A stretch of 64,000 bases of DNA, taken from contig NZ_JABMCB010000202.1 of NCBI RefSeq assembly GCF_013359935.1, positions 434,001 through 498,000 of the forward strand, given 5' to 3'. Both the position numbers and the translations under genes were made by a program. Positions 29,142 to 38,909 of this stretch are shown here, one piece after another; the first letter of the stretch is position 1, and each line of letters begins with the position of its first letter. The notes under the pieces are model-generated. The model saw only the letters and a list, made by a program, of their open reading frames with translations. It was not told where the DNA came from and did not search any database. Source of the DNA: Paenibacillus xylanilyticus. Its GTDB lineage: Bacteria; Bacillota; Bacilli; Paenibacillales; Paenibacillaceae.

Positions 29142-30080
29142 TCAGCTTTTGACAGCACCCAGTGTCATGCCTTTTACAAAGTACTTCTGCAAGAAAGGAT
29201 AAACAATGAGAATAGGCACTGTTGCGATGATGGTAATCGCCATTTTAACAGCATCAGGAGATACTTGTGACATCAGTTGCGACATGTTTTCCCCACGTAT
29301 ATTGTTCGAGTTTGTGGTGGTACTCTGAAGCACTTTCATAAGCTCATACTGCAAGGTCGTTAGGGAGTCATTGGAACCATTATAAAGGTACGTATCAAAC
29401 CAAGAATTCCATTGCCCGACAGCAAGGAACAAGGCTACCGTAGCAAGAGCAGGCTTGGTAAGCGGGAGTATGACACGCCAGTAAATGGTGAAATCGTTCG
29501 CCCCATCAAGCTTGGCCGATTCTTGCAGAGCATAAGGAATTCCATCGATGAACGAACGGATGATGAATATATTGAAGGCGCTTACGAGTCCTGGCAAAAT
29601 ATAAACGGCGAATGTATTGATCAGATCCAGATTCTTGATCAAGATAAAACCCGGAATCAAACCGCCCGACACATACATTGTGATTGCCAGAAATACGGAG
29701 ACAAACCGCCTTCCCTGAAATTCTCTACGAGCAAGTGTATAAGCAACCATCGATCCGCTTACAAGACCTGCCAGTGTTCCTATTAGAGTTCGAAGCACCG
29801 ATATTTTGAAACCCGTGATCAATCCTTCATAACTAAAGATGAGCTTATAATTTTCCAAAGTGAATTGTCTAGGGAAAATTGAAATACCGCCTCGAACAGT
29901 ATCTACGGAATCGTTGAAGGAAATGGCGAGTACATTCAAAAAGGGATATAGCGTCGCGATTGTAACAATTCCAATGAATACATAAACAAAGGTGTCAAAT
30001 ATCAAGTCTTGGGAAGATTTTGCGCCTATCTTCGGTCGTTTGGGTGTGACGGAAGAAGTTGTCGGCTCGGATGCTTCCAT
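29142..30080 (-). CDS. ABC sugar importer permease (LplC type), mannan locus
   Basis: 312 residues with a polar N-terminal tail of about 35 residues before the first membrane segment; EAA loop LQESAKLDGAN. GGAGGAGG precedes the ATG. It follows the LplB partner by 15 bp. Confidence 0.9.
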   Translation of the reverse strand: MEASEPTTSSVTPKRPKIGAKSSQDLIFDTFVYVFIGIVTIATLYPFLNVLAISFNDSVDTVRGGISIFPRQFTLENYKLIFSYEGLITGFKISVLRTLIGTLAGLVSGSMVAYTLARREFQGRRFVSVFLAITMYVSGGLIPGFILIKNLDLINTFAVYILPGLVSAFNIFIIRSFIDGIPYALQESAKLDGANDFTIYWRVILPLTKPALATVALFLAVGQWNSWFDTYLYNGSNDSLTTLQYELMKVLQSTTTNSNNIRGENMSQLMSQVSPDAVKMAITIIATVPILIVYPFLQKYFVKGMTLGAVKS

Positions 30081-30095
30081 GTCTGTTCCTCCTCC

Positions 30096-31055
30096 TTACA
30101 TAATGCTTTCGTTAGCGAATTTTTTAAAAAGTCCATTCACGACGAACAGCAAAATCACGCTGATGACCGAATTGAAGATACTAATAGCAGTACCGAAAGA
30201 ATATCTCCCCATGGATAAACCGTAGTTCAACGCATACAGATCCAACACTTCGGAATAGTCGCTAACCAAGTGATTGCCGAGCAAGAATTGCTTTTCAAAT
30301 CCGATTCCAACGAGATGGCCAATCGACATAATAAACAGTACGATAATGGTTGGCCTGATGCCAGGGAGTGTGATATGCCATATTTGTCTCAAACGACTGG
30401 CACCATCGACCCTTGCTGCCTTATACAGTTCAGGACCAATCCCCGAAATGGCAGCCAAATAGATAATGGCGTTCCAACCTGTCTCCTTCCAAACATCGGC
30501 TCCGGTCACTATTCCCCAGAACAGTTGCCCCTTGGCCATAAATTGTATCGGTTGGTCAATCAAATTCAGCCCCAAGAGCAAGTCGTTTATCGCGCCTCCG
30601 TCCGTTGACATCATTTTGATGACAATTCCGGCTGCCACGACCCATGACACGAAGTGAGGCAGGTAAGAAACAGTCTGTACGAAACGCTTCAAAAACTGAA
30701 CCCGTACCTCGTTTAGAACCACTGCGAACAATACAGGAAACACGAACCCAGCCACAAGCCCCATAAGACTCATTGCCAGCGTATTTCTTAGCACCAAATA
30801 GAAATGCTCATCCTGAAACAGTGCTTGGAAATGATCGAATCCAACCCATTTTTGATCGAAAAACCCTTTGCCTGGTCTGTAGTTTTGAAATGCCATCGTC
30901 CATCCCCACAGAGGCAAATACTGAAATACAAACACCCAAATCACAAACGGAAATGACATCATATACAAATATTTTTGATTCTTAAAGACTTTCCACTTTT
31001 GCGAATTTTTGTGTTTGCGCGTGCGGAACCTTCTCTCTTCTGTTATCGCTTTCAT
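30096..31055 (-). CDS. ABC sugar importer permease (LplB type), mannan locus
   Basis: 319 residues, EAA loop YKAARVDGAS. First gene of the importer operon, behind its own promoter element and separated from the GH36 gene by a terminator. Its first codons overlap a cre-like site, an arrangement suited to CcpA roadblock or initiation control. Confidence 0.9.
   Translation of the reverse strand: MKAITEERRFRTRKHKNSQKWKVFKNQKYLYMMSFPFVIWVFVFQYLPLWGWTMAFQNYRPGKGFFDQKWVGFDHFQALFQDEHFYLVLRNTLAMSLMGLVAGFVFPVLFAVVLNEVRVQFLKRFVQTVSYLPHFVSWVVAAGIVIKMMSTDGGAINDLLLGLNLIDQPIQFMAKGQLFWGIVTGADVWKETGWNAIIYLAAISGIGPELYKAARVDGASRLRQIWHITLPGIRPTIIVLFIMSIGHLVGIGFEKQFLLGNHLVSDYSEVLDLYALNYGLSMGRYSFGTAISIFNSVISVILLFVVNGLFKKFANESIM
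31041..31054 (-). promoter_or_regulatory. cre-like site across the permease start codon
   Basis: Minus strand TGAAAGCGATAACA, 13 of 14 matches to the cre consensus. It begins within the ATG of the permease. The identical 14-mer precedes the secreted GH26 gene at 35114. Confidence 0.55.
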
Positions 31056-31103
31056 TTCATTCCCCCCTTTCCTCTTTCATCATAAAACGATTGTTATTTT
31101 GGC

Positions 31104-31176
31104 GACATATCGGAGATCTATTATGATTTCATTCAAAAATCCTTACTATTTTCAGAAAAATATAATTTATTTTCAT
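31104..31176 (-). promoter_or_regulatory. Shared YesN-type activator/promoter element, copy A
   Basis: On the minus strand the blocks ATGAAAATAAAT, TTTTTCTGAAAATA, AAGGATTTTTGAATGAAA and, 15 bases on, GATATGTC match a region before the GH26 gene (35181-35252) with the same order and spacing. It stands 49-121 bp before the permease start. Probably the target of the locus response regulator plus the promoter. Confidence 0.65.
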
Positions 31177-31190
31177 AAGTTGGTATAATA

Positions 31191-31221
31191 AAAATCCCCT
31201 GCAGTAAACCAATGCAGAGAA
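31191..31221 (-). terminator. Terminator of the GH26-GH36 transcript
   Basis: Minus strand TTCTCTGCA pairs with TGCAGGGGA over a nine-base loop and is followed by T5; an AT-rich tail on the other side could work in reverse. It is 60-90 bp after the GH36 stop. Confidence 0.7.
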
Positions 31222-31280
31222 TTTTTATCATTGAATCACTAAAAGTTAACGTTTAGAGAATGTTTCTGGCATCGCCATAA

Positions 31281-33443
31281 TTATTGAATAACGCTTAATC
31301 TGAACCATACACTGTTATAGTCTCCTGTAAGTTGAGGGATAATCAAGCCTGCTTGCATTAAACGATCCCCGCCAAAAGATCCCATGTGTCCACTCTCTCC
31401 ACTCACCTCATAAGTATACGAATGATCCAATCCTTTGAGCTGAAGCATATCAGAAGCAGGGTTTGGCTTAGCTAAAACTCGAAAGTAAAATACGATAGCT
31501 TCGCATCGATTGTCCGAAACGAACATCCAGGATGTTTCATTCCCTTGAAAAGGACTCCGAAGTCTAAATAGATCACCCTGTTGTATGAGAGAACGATGTT
31601 CTTTGTACATGGCAACCTGTTCCTTCACCTGGATTTTTTCGGCATCCGTGAATTTGGTCAGATCAAGTTCATAGCCAAAGTTCCCCGACATCGCAACGTC
31701 ACCTCTGAATTTAAGCGAGGTATCGCGGTGGACTTGATGGTTCGGCACGGCGGAGACATGAGCTCCGATGGTACTGACGGGATAAGCCAAACTGGTCCCG
31801 TATTGTATTTTTAAGCGTTCCACGGCATCCGTGTTGTCACTTGTCCAAGTCTGCGGCATATAGTAGAGCATTCCGGGATCAAATCGACCTCCACCGCTGG
31901 AACAACTTTCAAATAGAATTTCCGGAAATGCAGTCGTCAGTTTATTTAAAAGTTCATAGAGCCCAAGCACGTACCGATGTGCAATCTCCTGTTGATTCTC
32001 CGGTAAAGCCGTTGCGGAACCAATTTCGGTCAACGCACGGTTCATGTCCCATTTTACGTAAGAAACAGGTATGTTGGTGAAGACTTCAGCCAGTGCATCA
32101 TACAAATAATCACGGACTTCCGGCCGTGAAAGATCCAATACCAATTGCCAGCGGGCTTCTGTCCGGCGACGACCTTCAACGTGAAGACACCAGTCGGGGT
32201 GCTTCCGGTACAGATCACTGTCGGGTGAGATCATTTCAGGTTCAAACCATAAACCGAATTGCAATCCGTGACGTTGAATCCGTTCCGCCAAATCACGCAG
32301 GCCATTAGGAAGCTTTCTCCGATCTTCAACCCAGTCTCCGAGCGAACAATTGTCGCTGTCACGTTTACCGAACCAGCCGTCATCAAGCACCAACAGTTCA
32401 ATCCCCAGTTGAGAGCCTGCCTCGGCAATCGCTTCAATCTTTTCTGCAGTGAAATTAAAATAAGTTGCCTCCCAATTGTTCACGAGAATCGGTCGCTCCT
32501 TGTCCCTATGCACGCCGCGGCATAAACGGTTCCGGTAAAGTCGATGATAGATTCGGGACATGCCTCCGATCCCTTCATTTGAATATACCAATACAGCCTC
32601 AGGGGTTTGGAAGGATTCGCCGGGAGGAAGCATCCAACCAAAATCAAACGGATTCAGTCCAATGCCCAAACGAACGACACCAAAAGCATCCACTTCAGCT
32701 TCGGCGTGAAAATTACCGCTATACACCAGATTTACCGCAAAGACCTCCCCATGATCCTCATCGGCTCCAGGGCTAACGACAGCCGCAAAAGGGTTGTGCT
32801 GATGACTACTCATTCCACGTCTGCTCCCAAGACTAGTACCTCCTGGGCCCAGGGGTCTGCGTTGAAGATGCGCCTCTCGTGCCCAATGACCCGCAAGGTA
32901 TAGCAACTCATAATGGCTCTTACCATACAAATCAACATTGGCACTAAGCGCACGTAAAAGTTTGATCGTGCGTTGACCGTTGTTCTTAAATTGAACTGAC
33001 CTGGTAATAGCTCCATCCCTGAAGATGCAATATTTTAGAAGAACGGTCAGTCCTGCATATGCATCCTCCAATTCCAGCTCCAAGGTATCTGCTTCATGGT
33101 CCGTTTCCGTATACACATATGGCAAGCCTTCAAGTGCTGGTTTACCTGCCTTTGTTGCGTACCCTTTATAACGAAGCTCTGTAATGCGGCTCCCGTCTTC
33201 AAGTTGAACTTGATAGGCAGGCGACCTGAAGTCACCTGTTCCATATTGCGGATATTCATGAGGCATGGAGCCTAGCTCCGTTTTTTCCAGACCTGGTACA
33301 AGTTTTTCAAGGTTTCCTTTCTCGGACAATCGTTGCCCCCAATATACCAGTAACGGATAGCCGTCTATGATTTGAATAACATAACTGGTTACACGGGATT
33401 GCATATGAAAAATATGCTGTGACTCGTTAATATAAATAGCCAT
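31281..33443 (-). CDS. GH36 alpha-galactosidase
   Basis: About 720 residues, cytoplasmic, typical length for tetrameric GH36 enzymes such as Geobacillus AgaA. The ATG at 33443 fits the family start (MAIYINE); a GTG at 33455 merges with the AGGAG. Nucleophile Asp466 in YVKWDMNR and acid/base Asp536 in TSDNTD, 70 residues apart as in AgaA; LDDGWFG and CSSGGGRFD are also present. It removes alpha-1,6-galactose from imported galactomanno-oligosaccharides (or raffinose-type sugars). It follows the secreted GH26 by 66 bp in one transcript. Confidence 0.93.
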   Translation of the reverse strand: MAIYINESQHIFHMQSRVTSYVIQIIDGYPLLVYWGQRLSEKGNLEKLVPGLEKTELGSMPHEYPQYGTGDFRSPAYQVQLEDGSRITELRYKGYATKAGKPALEGLPYVYTETDHEADTLELELEDAYAGLTVLLKYCIFRDGAITRSVQFKNNGQRTIKLLRALSANVDLYGKSHYELLYLAGHWAREAHLQRRPLGPGGTSLGSRRGMSSHQHNPFAAVVSPGADEDHGEVFAVNLVYSGNFHAEAEVDAFGVVRLGIGLNPFDFGWMLPPGESFQTPEAVLVYSNEGIGGMSRIYHRLYRNRLCRGVHRDKERPILVNNWEATYFNFTAEKIEAIAEAGSQLGIELLVLDDGWFGKRDSDNCSLGDWVEDRRKLPNGLRDLAERIQRHGLQFGLWFEPEMISPDSDLYRKHPDWCLHVEGRRRTEARWQLVLDLSRPEVRDYLYDALAEVFTNIPVSYVKWDMNRALTEIGSATALPENQQEIAHRYVLGLYELLNKLTTAFPEILFESCSSGGGRFDPGMLYYMPQTWTSDNTDAVERLKIQYGTSLAYPVSTIGAHVSAVPNHQVHRDTSLKFRGDVAMSGNFGYELDLTKFTDAEKIQVKEQVAMYKEHRSLIQQGDLFRLRSPFQGNETSWMFVSDNRCEAIVFYFRVLAKPNPASDMLQLKGLDHSYTYEVSGESGHMGSFGGDRLMQAGLIIPQLTGDYNSVWFRLSVIQ

Positions 33444-33508
33444 TACATGATTCACTCCTGTTAAACTAGATTGTTTCTGCTCAATAATAAAATCTATTCC
33501 ACTTCGAT

Positions 33509-35092
33509 TTAGGGACTGCCATACAATCCTTCGGGAAGTTCATCTAGCGTGATTACGTTGTCATGATTGTATACCTTTTTCAAATATTCCTTTGTATTCG
33601 TTTTTCCGTCGCGCAGATAATCTCCAGTCCAGGTATTGAAAAAGCTCCAATGTGCGCCGTAAGTCTTCAGCAGATCAGGATCCGGAATAGGTCCGTTTTC
33701 TGCGAGCGCTACAAGCTTTTTGTGCTTGCTCAAAAACAAAAGATCATCATACTTGGAAATGTTCGGGCTGTGATCGCCCGCTGGATTGTAAACGTCGACA
33801 CTTACAATGTCGACCATATCATCGCCCGGGTACCACTCCTCCTTCACAGAGTTCCATACCCAAATGAGATTGTTTAACTGATGGTGATCGGTCAAACGTT
33901 GGTACATTAGTCTATATAATTTTTTGGCAGGTTCGGGCCCTTTGGCTCCCCACCAAAACCAGCCGCCCTCTGCCTCGTGCAGCGGTCTCCAAAGTACGGG
34001 AATGTTATGATCCTGCAACCGCTTCAACTGAACAGCGATGGCATCAATGTCTCGAATTAAAAGCTTGTAATCTTCCGATTCCGGATGATTCAGGGCATAT
34101 TCTACATCGAAGGACGTGAACTCGGTATTAAAACCTCGCCACCATTCGCGTCCCGGTTCGTTGCCGCCTATTCCCTTCGGGGCATTCCAATGCCAGCTTA
34201 ATGACACTATTCCTCCACGTTCGTACCATTCAATCATCTTCTCCACCTCGTTTGAGGTGCTTCCGTTTTCTACACGGGATGGAGAATAATCCATCAAATC
34301 ACTGGAGACCAGCGCAGGGAGTTTTCCTGTCTGCTTGTAGATCCACTTCGCATCTTCTAGTGTTTGCTGTCCTGAAATTATATTCTTTCCATACTGGCTG
34401 GTCATAAAATTCAAGAGTGCCTTCGCTTGCGGAGTTGCTTTAGAGTTACTTATTGTGTCCATCTTTATATCCTGTTTGGATATGTTGGGATCGACATGAT
34501 CCAGTTTTATATACTCAATGCCATAGTATCCCCATCCTCGTAAGAGTTGGATGGAGTTGCTGCCCCGGTTCAGAAGCACTTTTGTTACCTTTTTTTCAGC
34601 GCGGACCTTCCCTGGGTTGGGAGCATTCAGCGTCAATTCACCAGCTCCCGAACCATTCACTTGTATGGAGGTTGTTTTATCTCCATTCCCTTCAGGGATG
34701 TAATATCCCAAACTCAACTCATAAAGACCATCTTCCGGTGCTTCAACCTTGAATGTAGCGCTTCCTTTAGTTGTATGATCCTCTTCGAAAAAATAAGAAA
34801 TGTAACCTTTCCCATCATATGCATTGTCCTCAGCTTTGGCAGTTGTCTCGTCCCGTTTCTCAATCCCGTACCCTTCTAGCTGGGCATCTTTAAATGTTAC
34901 TATTAATGCTTGTGCTTGATCTGGAAAAGGTTCAGGTTCAACAACAAATCCCGGTACCGTAATGGCTGCTTCCACCCTGGAATGAGTGAAACTCGACATG
35001 ATGATGCTCAACAAGAAAATGGCCGATCCTAACATTAAGTAGGTTTTATTCGACGCTGCACACCTTATATTTGAATCTGATTTTGCCTTCAT
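33509..35092 (-). CDS. Secreted GH26 beta-mannanase with CBM35-like module
   Basis: 527 residues: signal peptide (about 1-43, ending VEAA), a CBM35/CBM6-like beta-sandwich (about 65-200, ending RGWGYYGIEYIKLDHV) and a GH26 catalytic domain (about 215-527). Acid/base Glu373 in WRPLHEAEGGWFWWG and nucleophile Glu465 in VALAENGPIPDP. It cuts beta-mannan or galactomannan outside the cell; the binding module likely holds the polymer or its galactose branches. First gene after the response regulator, with its own promoter element and cre-like site. GGGGAGG precedes the ATG. Confidence 0.92.
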   Translation of the reverse strand: MKAKSDSNIRCAASNKTYLMLGSAIFLLSIIMSSFTHSRVEAAITVPGFVVEPEPFPDQAQALIVTFKDAQLEGYGIEKRDETTAKAEDNAYDGKGYISYFFEEDHTTKGSATFKVEAPEDGLYELSLGYYIPEGNGDKTTSIQVNGSGAGELTLNAPNPGKVRAEKKVTKVLLNRGSNSIQLLRGWGYYGIEYIKLDHVDPNISKQDIKMDTISNSKATPQAKALLNFMTSQYGKNIISGQQTLEDAKWIYKQTGKLPALVSSDLMDYSPSRVENGSTSNEVEKMIEWYERGGIVSLSWHWNAPKGIGGNEPGREWWRGFNTEFTSFDVEYALNHPESEDYKLLIRDIDAIAVQLKRLQDHNIPVLWRPLHEAEGGWFWWGAKGPEPAKKLYRLMYQRLTDHHQLNNLIWVWNSVKEEWYPGDDMVDIVSVDVYNPAGDHSPNISKYDDLLFLSKHKKLVALAENGPIPDPDLLKTYGAHWSFFNTWTGDYLRDGKTNTKEYLKKVYNHDNVITLDELPEGLYGSP

Positions 35093-35113
35093 TTTATGCC
35101 TCCCCTCGCATTC

Positions 35114-35127
35114 CTGTTATCGCTTTC
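35114..35127 (-). promoter_or_regulatory. cre-like site before the secreted GH26 gene
   Basis: Minus strand TGAAAGCGATAACA, identical to the site at 31041-31054, 22-35 bp upstream of the start codon. Confidence 0.55.
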
Positions 35128-35180
35128 AATTGTTATGGTCCCTCCTTTCGTATCAACTATATTGGCTTAGGAGGCTCTCG

Positions 35181-35252
35181 GACATATCACAAATTTTAAA
35201 TCCTTTCATTCTAAAATCCTTTGTATTTTCAGAAAATCACATTTCTTTTCAT
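35181..35252 (-). promoter_or_regulatory. Shared YesN-type activator/promoter element, copy B
   Basis: Same ordered blocks as copy A at 31104-31176: ATGAAAAGAAAT, ATTTTCTGAAAATA, AAGGATTTTAGAATGAAA and GATATGTC, the last with identical spacing of 15 bases. It lies 89-160 bp upstream of the secreted GH26. Confidence 0.65.
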
Positions 35253-35316
35253 TTAGAAATTAGAAAACTCCCCTACTGTTCGTTTACTTCCGTTAGTAGA
35301 GGAGCTTTGTTCAAGG

Positions 35317-36864
35317 TTATTCTTTTTTTTGATAAAAAGAAGGTGACTCCCCTTCTAGCTTCTTGAATTTGGTGTAGAAATAATTGACGTTTGAATATCC
35401 TACCCTTTCAGCCACTTCGTAAACCTTCATATCCTGAGCCAGTAATTCTTTCGCTTTTTGAATCCGTATCCGATCCAGATAGGCGTTGAAATATTCCCCC
35501 GTGTAACTTTTGAAGAGTTGGCCCAGATAGGAACTACTGTAGTTAAACAATACGGCAAGCATTTCCAATCTTAGGTTATCCCCATAGTGCCGATCTATAT
35601 AATCCAGCAATCGCTTCATTTCATTGTCCTTACTATTATAATCTGCGCATCGAGCGAGCCTCTCCATAACAACAGAAATACGGTCTACGAGATCCCGAAT
35701 ATATCGGGAATGATATACTTCAGCAAGGAATTGGGCTGGCTCTCCCGGATAACCGCTTAGAGACCAGACACGGGAATGAATTTTTCGAACCGTTTCATTA
35801 GCAAGGTAGAAGAAACGGTCACGGATCTCCTTTTCATCGGCCTGATTAGCTGCTTGTTGTAATGCTATTTCGTTTAAAAAAGATGAGATCGCACTTGCAT
35901 GCCCAACATCGACCAGATAATGCAGCCTGAAAGCCTCTTCCTCCTTATTTGATAGAGATAATACTGAAGTTTGAACAATTTCTTTTTGATAGGTTTCCGG
36001 TGTTTCCTCCGTCAGCATCCTCCCTCTATCATAAAAGAAACTACGCTCCAGAAGAGATCGTGCAGTTCTGAAAGAATGAATGATTTCATCTAAAGACCGA
36101 ACAGGCTGGCCTATCGCTACGTCCATTTCAAATCGAAGTTCTCCTGATAATAGCTGGAGATTCTTGTGAAGTTCAGACCATCCCAATTCACCGACAGGAG
36201 GATCACCAAGCAGCAGGACAATGTATGGAGCAAAATATAAAACGATCCCTTGACGATCCGAAGCATACGTTCTACTGAGTACATCCTTGAAGTTATGAAT
36301 CTGTTCGCTTTCTTCTTGATGTGACCCTGAAAAACCAATTAAAAGGATTTGAAATGTTTTCCAGCTCGCCTCAAATGAGTCTGACCATTCACCTAAAATA
36401 GAATCCTCTGAAGCAGAATTACCGGTTAGTAAAGAATAAAGTATCCATTCTGGCGTATTTGTCTTTTGTAACAAACTTTTTTTCTGCACGTTGGAGAGCT
36501 GTTCATGAATCTTTTGAAGCGATGCTGAAAGTTCTTCCTTGTTAACAGGTTTGAGCAGGTATGCTTCGACACCTAATTGAAGAGCTTGGCGCGCATACTC
36601 AAAATCGGCGTAACCACTGAGTATAATGACATGACTGGACCAGCCCCCCTGACGGATCTCCTGAAGGAGTTCAAGTCCGTCCATACCCGGCATACGTATA
36701 TCCACCAACAATACATCGGGTATGGTTTCTTCAAATATCCGAAGTGCTTCGTGTCCACCAGCTGCCGTTCCAATCACTTCGAACCCCAAATCCCTCCATG
36801 GTATTAAAGTCTGCAACCCCAACCGCAGTTTTGGTTCATCATCAACGATTATCACTGAAAACAT
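35317..36864 (-). CDS. YesN-type response regulator, mannan locus
   Basis: About 515 residues: receiver domain (phospho-Asp in LLVDIRMPGMDG, Lys in YLLKPV), middle region, and C-terminal AraC-type DNA-binding domain (YSSSYLGQLFKSYTGEYFN, VGYSNVNYFYTKFKK). The ATG at 36864 shares a base with the kinase stop (TAATG), so translation is coupled. Best candidate to bind the paired upstream elements at 31104 and 35181. Confidence 0.9.
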   Translation of the reverse strand: MFSVIIVDDEPKLRLGLQTLIPWRDLGFEVIGTAAGGHEALRIFEETIPDVLLVDIRMPGMDGLELLQEIRQGGWSSHVIILSGYADFEYARQALQLGVEAYLLKPVNKEELSASLQKIHEQLSNVQKKSLLQKTNTPEWILYSLLTGNSASEDSILGEWSDSFEASWKTFQILLIGFSGSHQEESEQIHNFKDVLSRTYASDRQGIVLYFAPYIVLLLGDPPVGELGWSELHKNLQLLSGELRFEMDVAIGQPVRSLDEIIHSFRTARSLLERSFFYDRGRMLTEETPETYQKEIVQTSVLSLSNKEEEAFRLHYLVDVGHASAISSFLNEIALQQAANQADEKEIRDRFFYLANETVRKIHSRVWSLSGYPGEPAQFLAEVYHSRYIRDLVDRISVVMERLARCADYNSKDNEMKRLLDYIDRHYGDNLRLEMLAVLFNYSSSYLGQLFKSYTGEYFNAYLDRIRIQKAKELLAQDMKVYEVAERVGYSNVNYFYTKFKKLEGESPSFYQKKE

Positions 36865-38642
36865 TAGGTTCCACTCTCCTTCGGTATGCAAAATGCGATG
36901 CTGGTGCCTCTCCCCTCGATGCTATTAATTGTGAGCCTAGATGCTATACCGTAAGTGAGTTCCAATCGGTCATTTACATTACGAAGACCAATACGATTAC
37001 CAGATTCATCGGAGGTCATTAACTGTTTTGTTAATTCGTTCATCTTCGTTGGAGAAATTCCAGCACCATCATCTTGGATCTCCACGAATAACGTACCTTG
37101 AACGTTAAGCTTCGTTCGAATAGTGATCAGTGTTGGCCCCTCTTTGCGATCTAATCCGTGGATTATCGAGTTCTCAACCAAAGGTTGAATGATAAGTGGA
37201 GGAATTTCAATGTGTTCACTTGCTGGGTCGATTTCCATAATGTATTGAAGTCTGTCTTCATATCGGAATTTTTGAAGTTCCAAGTAACAACGAACCATAG
37301 TTAACTCATCTGAAAGTGGGATCTGGCGACTTCCGACCTCTAAACTATTTCGGATCAGCGTGCTAAGCTGCCAAACGGCCTGGGCTAACCCCTCTTCCCC
37401 ACGAAGATGTGCTTCCATTCTAATCGACTCAAGCGTATTAAACAGGAAGTGGGGATTCACCTGGCTAGCCAGCATCTTGAATTTGATGTCATTTTGTTTT
37501 TGTAGTAATAACTGTTTCTGCTGATTGCTTTCCTCCACTTCGTACATCAGTTCACTGATCCGATGAACCAGTTCATTGAATTGTCTGGAGAGTTGTCCGA
37601 TCTCAACTTTTCCGTCGAGGTCAAGATAAGTATCCCAGGATAGCGTACCTACTCGGGACATGTGTTTACTAAGTCGAAGCAATCTCCTCGCGATAAAGGA
37701 TGCCGAAATATATACAAGCACAACTGCGATGATTAGACATCCGCCTATAACCAGAGTAGCCAATCGAATGATAGCGTTTGCATCATGTAGAATGTCAGAT
37801 ACCGTAAAAACGGAAATGATACGTAGTCCATTCCAGCTATTCTGTGGAGTTATGTTTGCTATGACCACCTTCGAATTTTTTCCATCCATGACAGCTTCAT
37901 AGCTGCCCTGTGTTTGAGACAGCATATTACTCCCAGCATGCACAGAGGCAAGGTTTTTACCGTAAAGGTTTGGCCGGTTGGCTGCCACGATATTGTTGCT
38001 GTTATCCACGATCATCGTTGAAAAGGTCTCTTGGGATAGAATGGAGTTTAGCAAATCAGAATTCACATTAATCACCAAAACACTTTCATTTTTCAACTCA
38101 TCCAGATTGATTTTTCGAACCAGACTTAGATACTGTTTATGATCACGCTCATCCTGAATATAGTCCCACCCTGCAAGGCCCTTTTGACTCAAGGCAGCTC
38201 TATACCACTCAGACTGTTTCGTTTGAGCGTCTGGCTGCATAAATTCCCAGTTATTGAGCATCGTTGGATTGGATGTATATAACCGAATTGATTTTATTTC
38301 TTTATAAAGCCGCATATAATCCCGAATGTCAGTATATTGACGATAGGTTTGAATGACTTCGTTATAACTGTCATAACTCCGGCTTGCTATGGACTTCAAT
38401 CGGTTATCATTGGAGAGTTGATAGGAAATATCAATAGCTACATTGATAACTTCCTCGGTCCTTTTCTGGACACGCTCTACGTTATTGGTTGCTTGTTCAA
38501 AGGCGTTCGTGATCATAACTTCCTTCAGTTTGCTTGTTAGATAGATACCACTTACTAAAAGCGGGAGCACAGCCACAGTTATAAAAATCAATGATAGCTT
38601 ACTCTTAAGTCTGATGTCATTTAGTATTCGGATAAAGCGCAT
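36864..38642 (-). CDS. YesM-type sensor histidine kinase, mannan locus
   Basis: I choose the ATG at 38642, which has GAGGA seven bases upstream, over the longer frame to 38684. About 592 residues: TM near 15-40, extracellular Cache-like sensor region, TM near 280-300, HAMP (ASFIARRLLRLSKHM), His_kinase motif NPHFLFNTLESIRME and ATPase motifs DDGAGIS and GIGLRN-like IGLRNV. Presumed to sense mannan-derived sugars outside the cell. Confidence 0.88.
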   Translation of the reverse strand: MRFIRILNDIRLKSKLSLIFITVAVLPLLVSGIYLTSKLKEVMITNAFEQATNNVERVQKRTEEVINVAIDISYQLSNDNRLKSIASRSYDSYNEVIQTYRQYTDIRDYMRLYKEIKSIRLYTSNPTMLNNWEFMQPDAQTKQSEWYRAALSQKGLAGWDYIQDERDHKQYLSLVRKINLDELKNESVLVINVNSDLLNSILSQETFSTMIVDNSNNIVAANRPNLYGKNLASVHAGSNMLSQTQGSYEAVMDGKNSKVVIANITPQNSWNGLRIISVFTVSDILHDANAIIRLATLVIGGCLIIAVVLVYISASFIARRLLRLSKHMSRVGTLSWDTYLDLDGKVEIGQLSRQFNELVHRISELMYEVEESNQQKQLLLQKQNDIKFKMLASQVNPHFLFNTLESIRMEAHLRGEEGLAQAVWQLSTLIRNSLEVGSRQIPLSDELTMVRCYLELQKFRYEDRLQYIMEIDPASEHIEIPPLIIQPLVENSIIHGLDRKEGPTLITIRTKLNVQGTLFVEIQDDGAGISPTKMNELTKQLMTSDESGNRIGLRNVNDRLELTYGIASRLTINSIEGRGTSIAFCIPKESGT

Positions 38643-38909
38643 AGCACGGTCCTCTTTCCTAAATATTGTTCTGATCTTAATCATGAATGAATTATATAAA
38701 TATTTCTATCCTGATATCTCCTCTTAGCATAAGACCAAATGTACTCTTCTCTTTTTAGATAGTCAATGAGACATTTTAGATGAGATCCAACATAGTCCGA
38801 TTGGATTAGATAACATTCTAATCTGCTAGTATGTAAGTTTGTTTGTTTGAAAAAGAGCAATGATGTCAATAATAAGTAACTAGATTGAGGTGCTTTAAGG
38901 AGTGAACCC

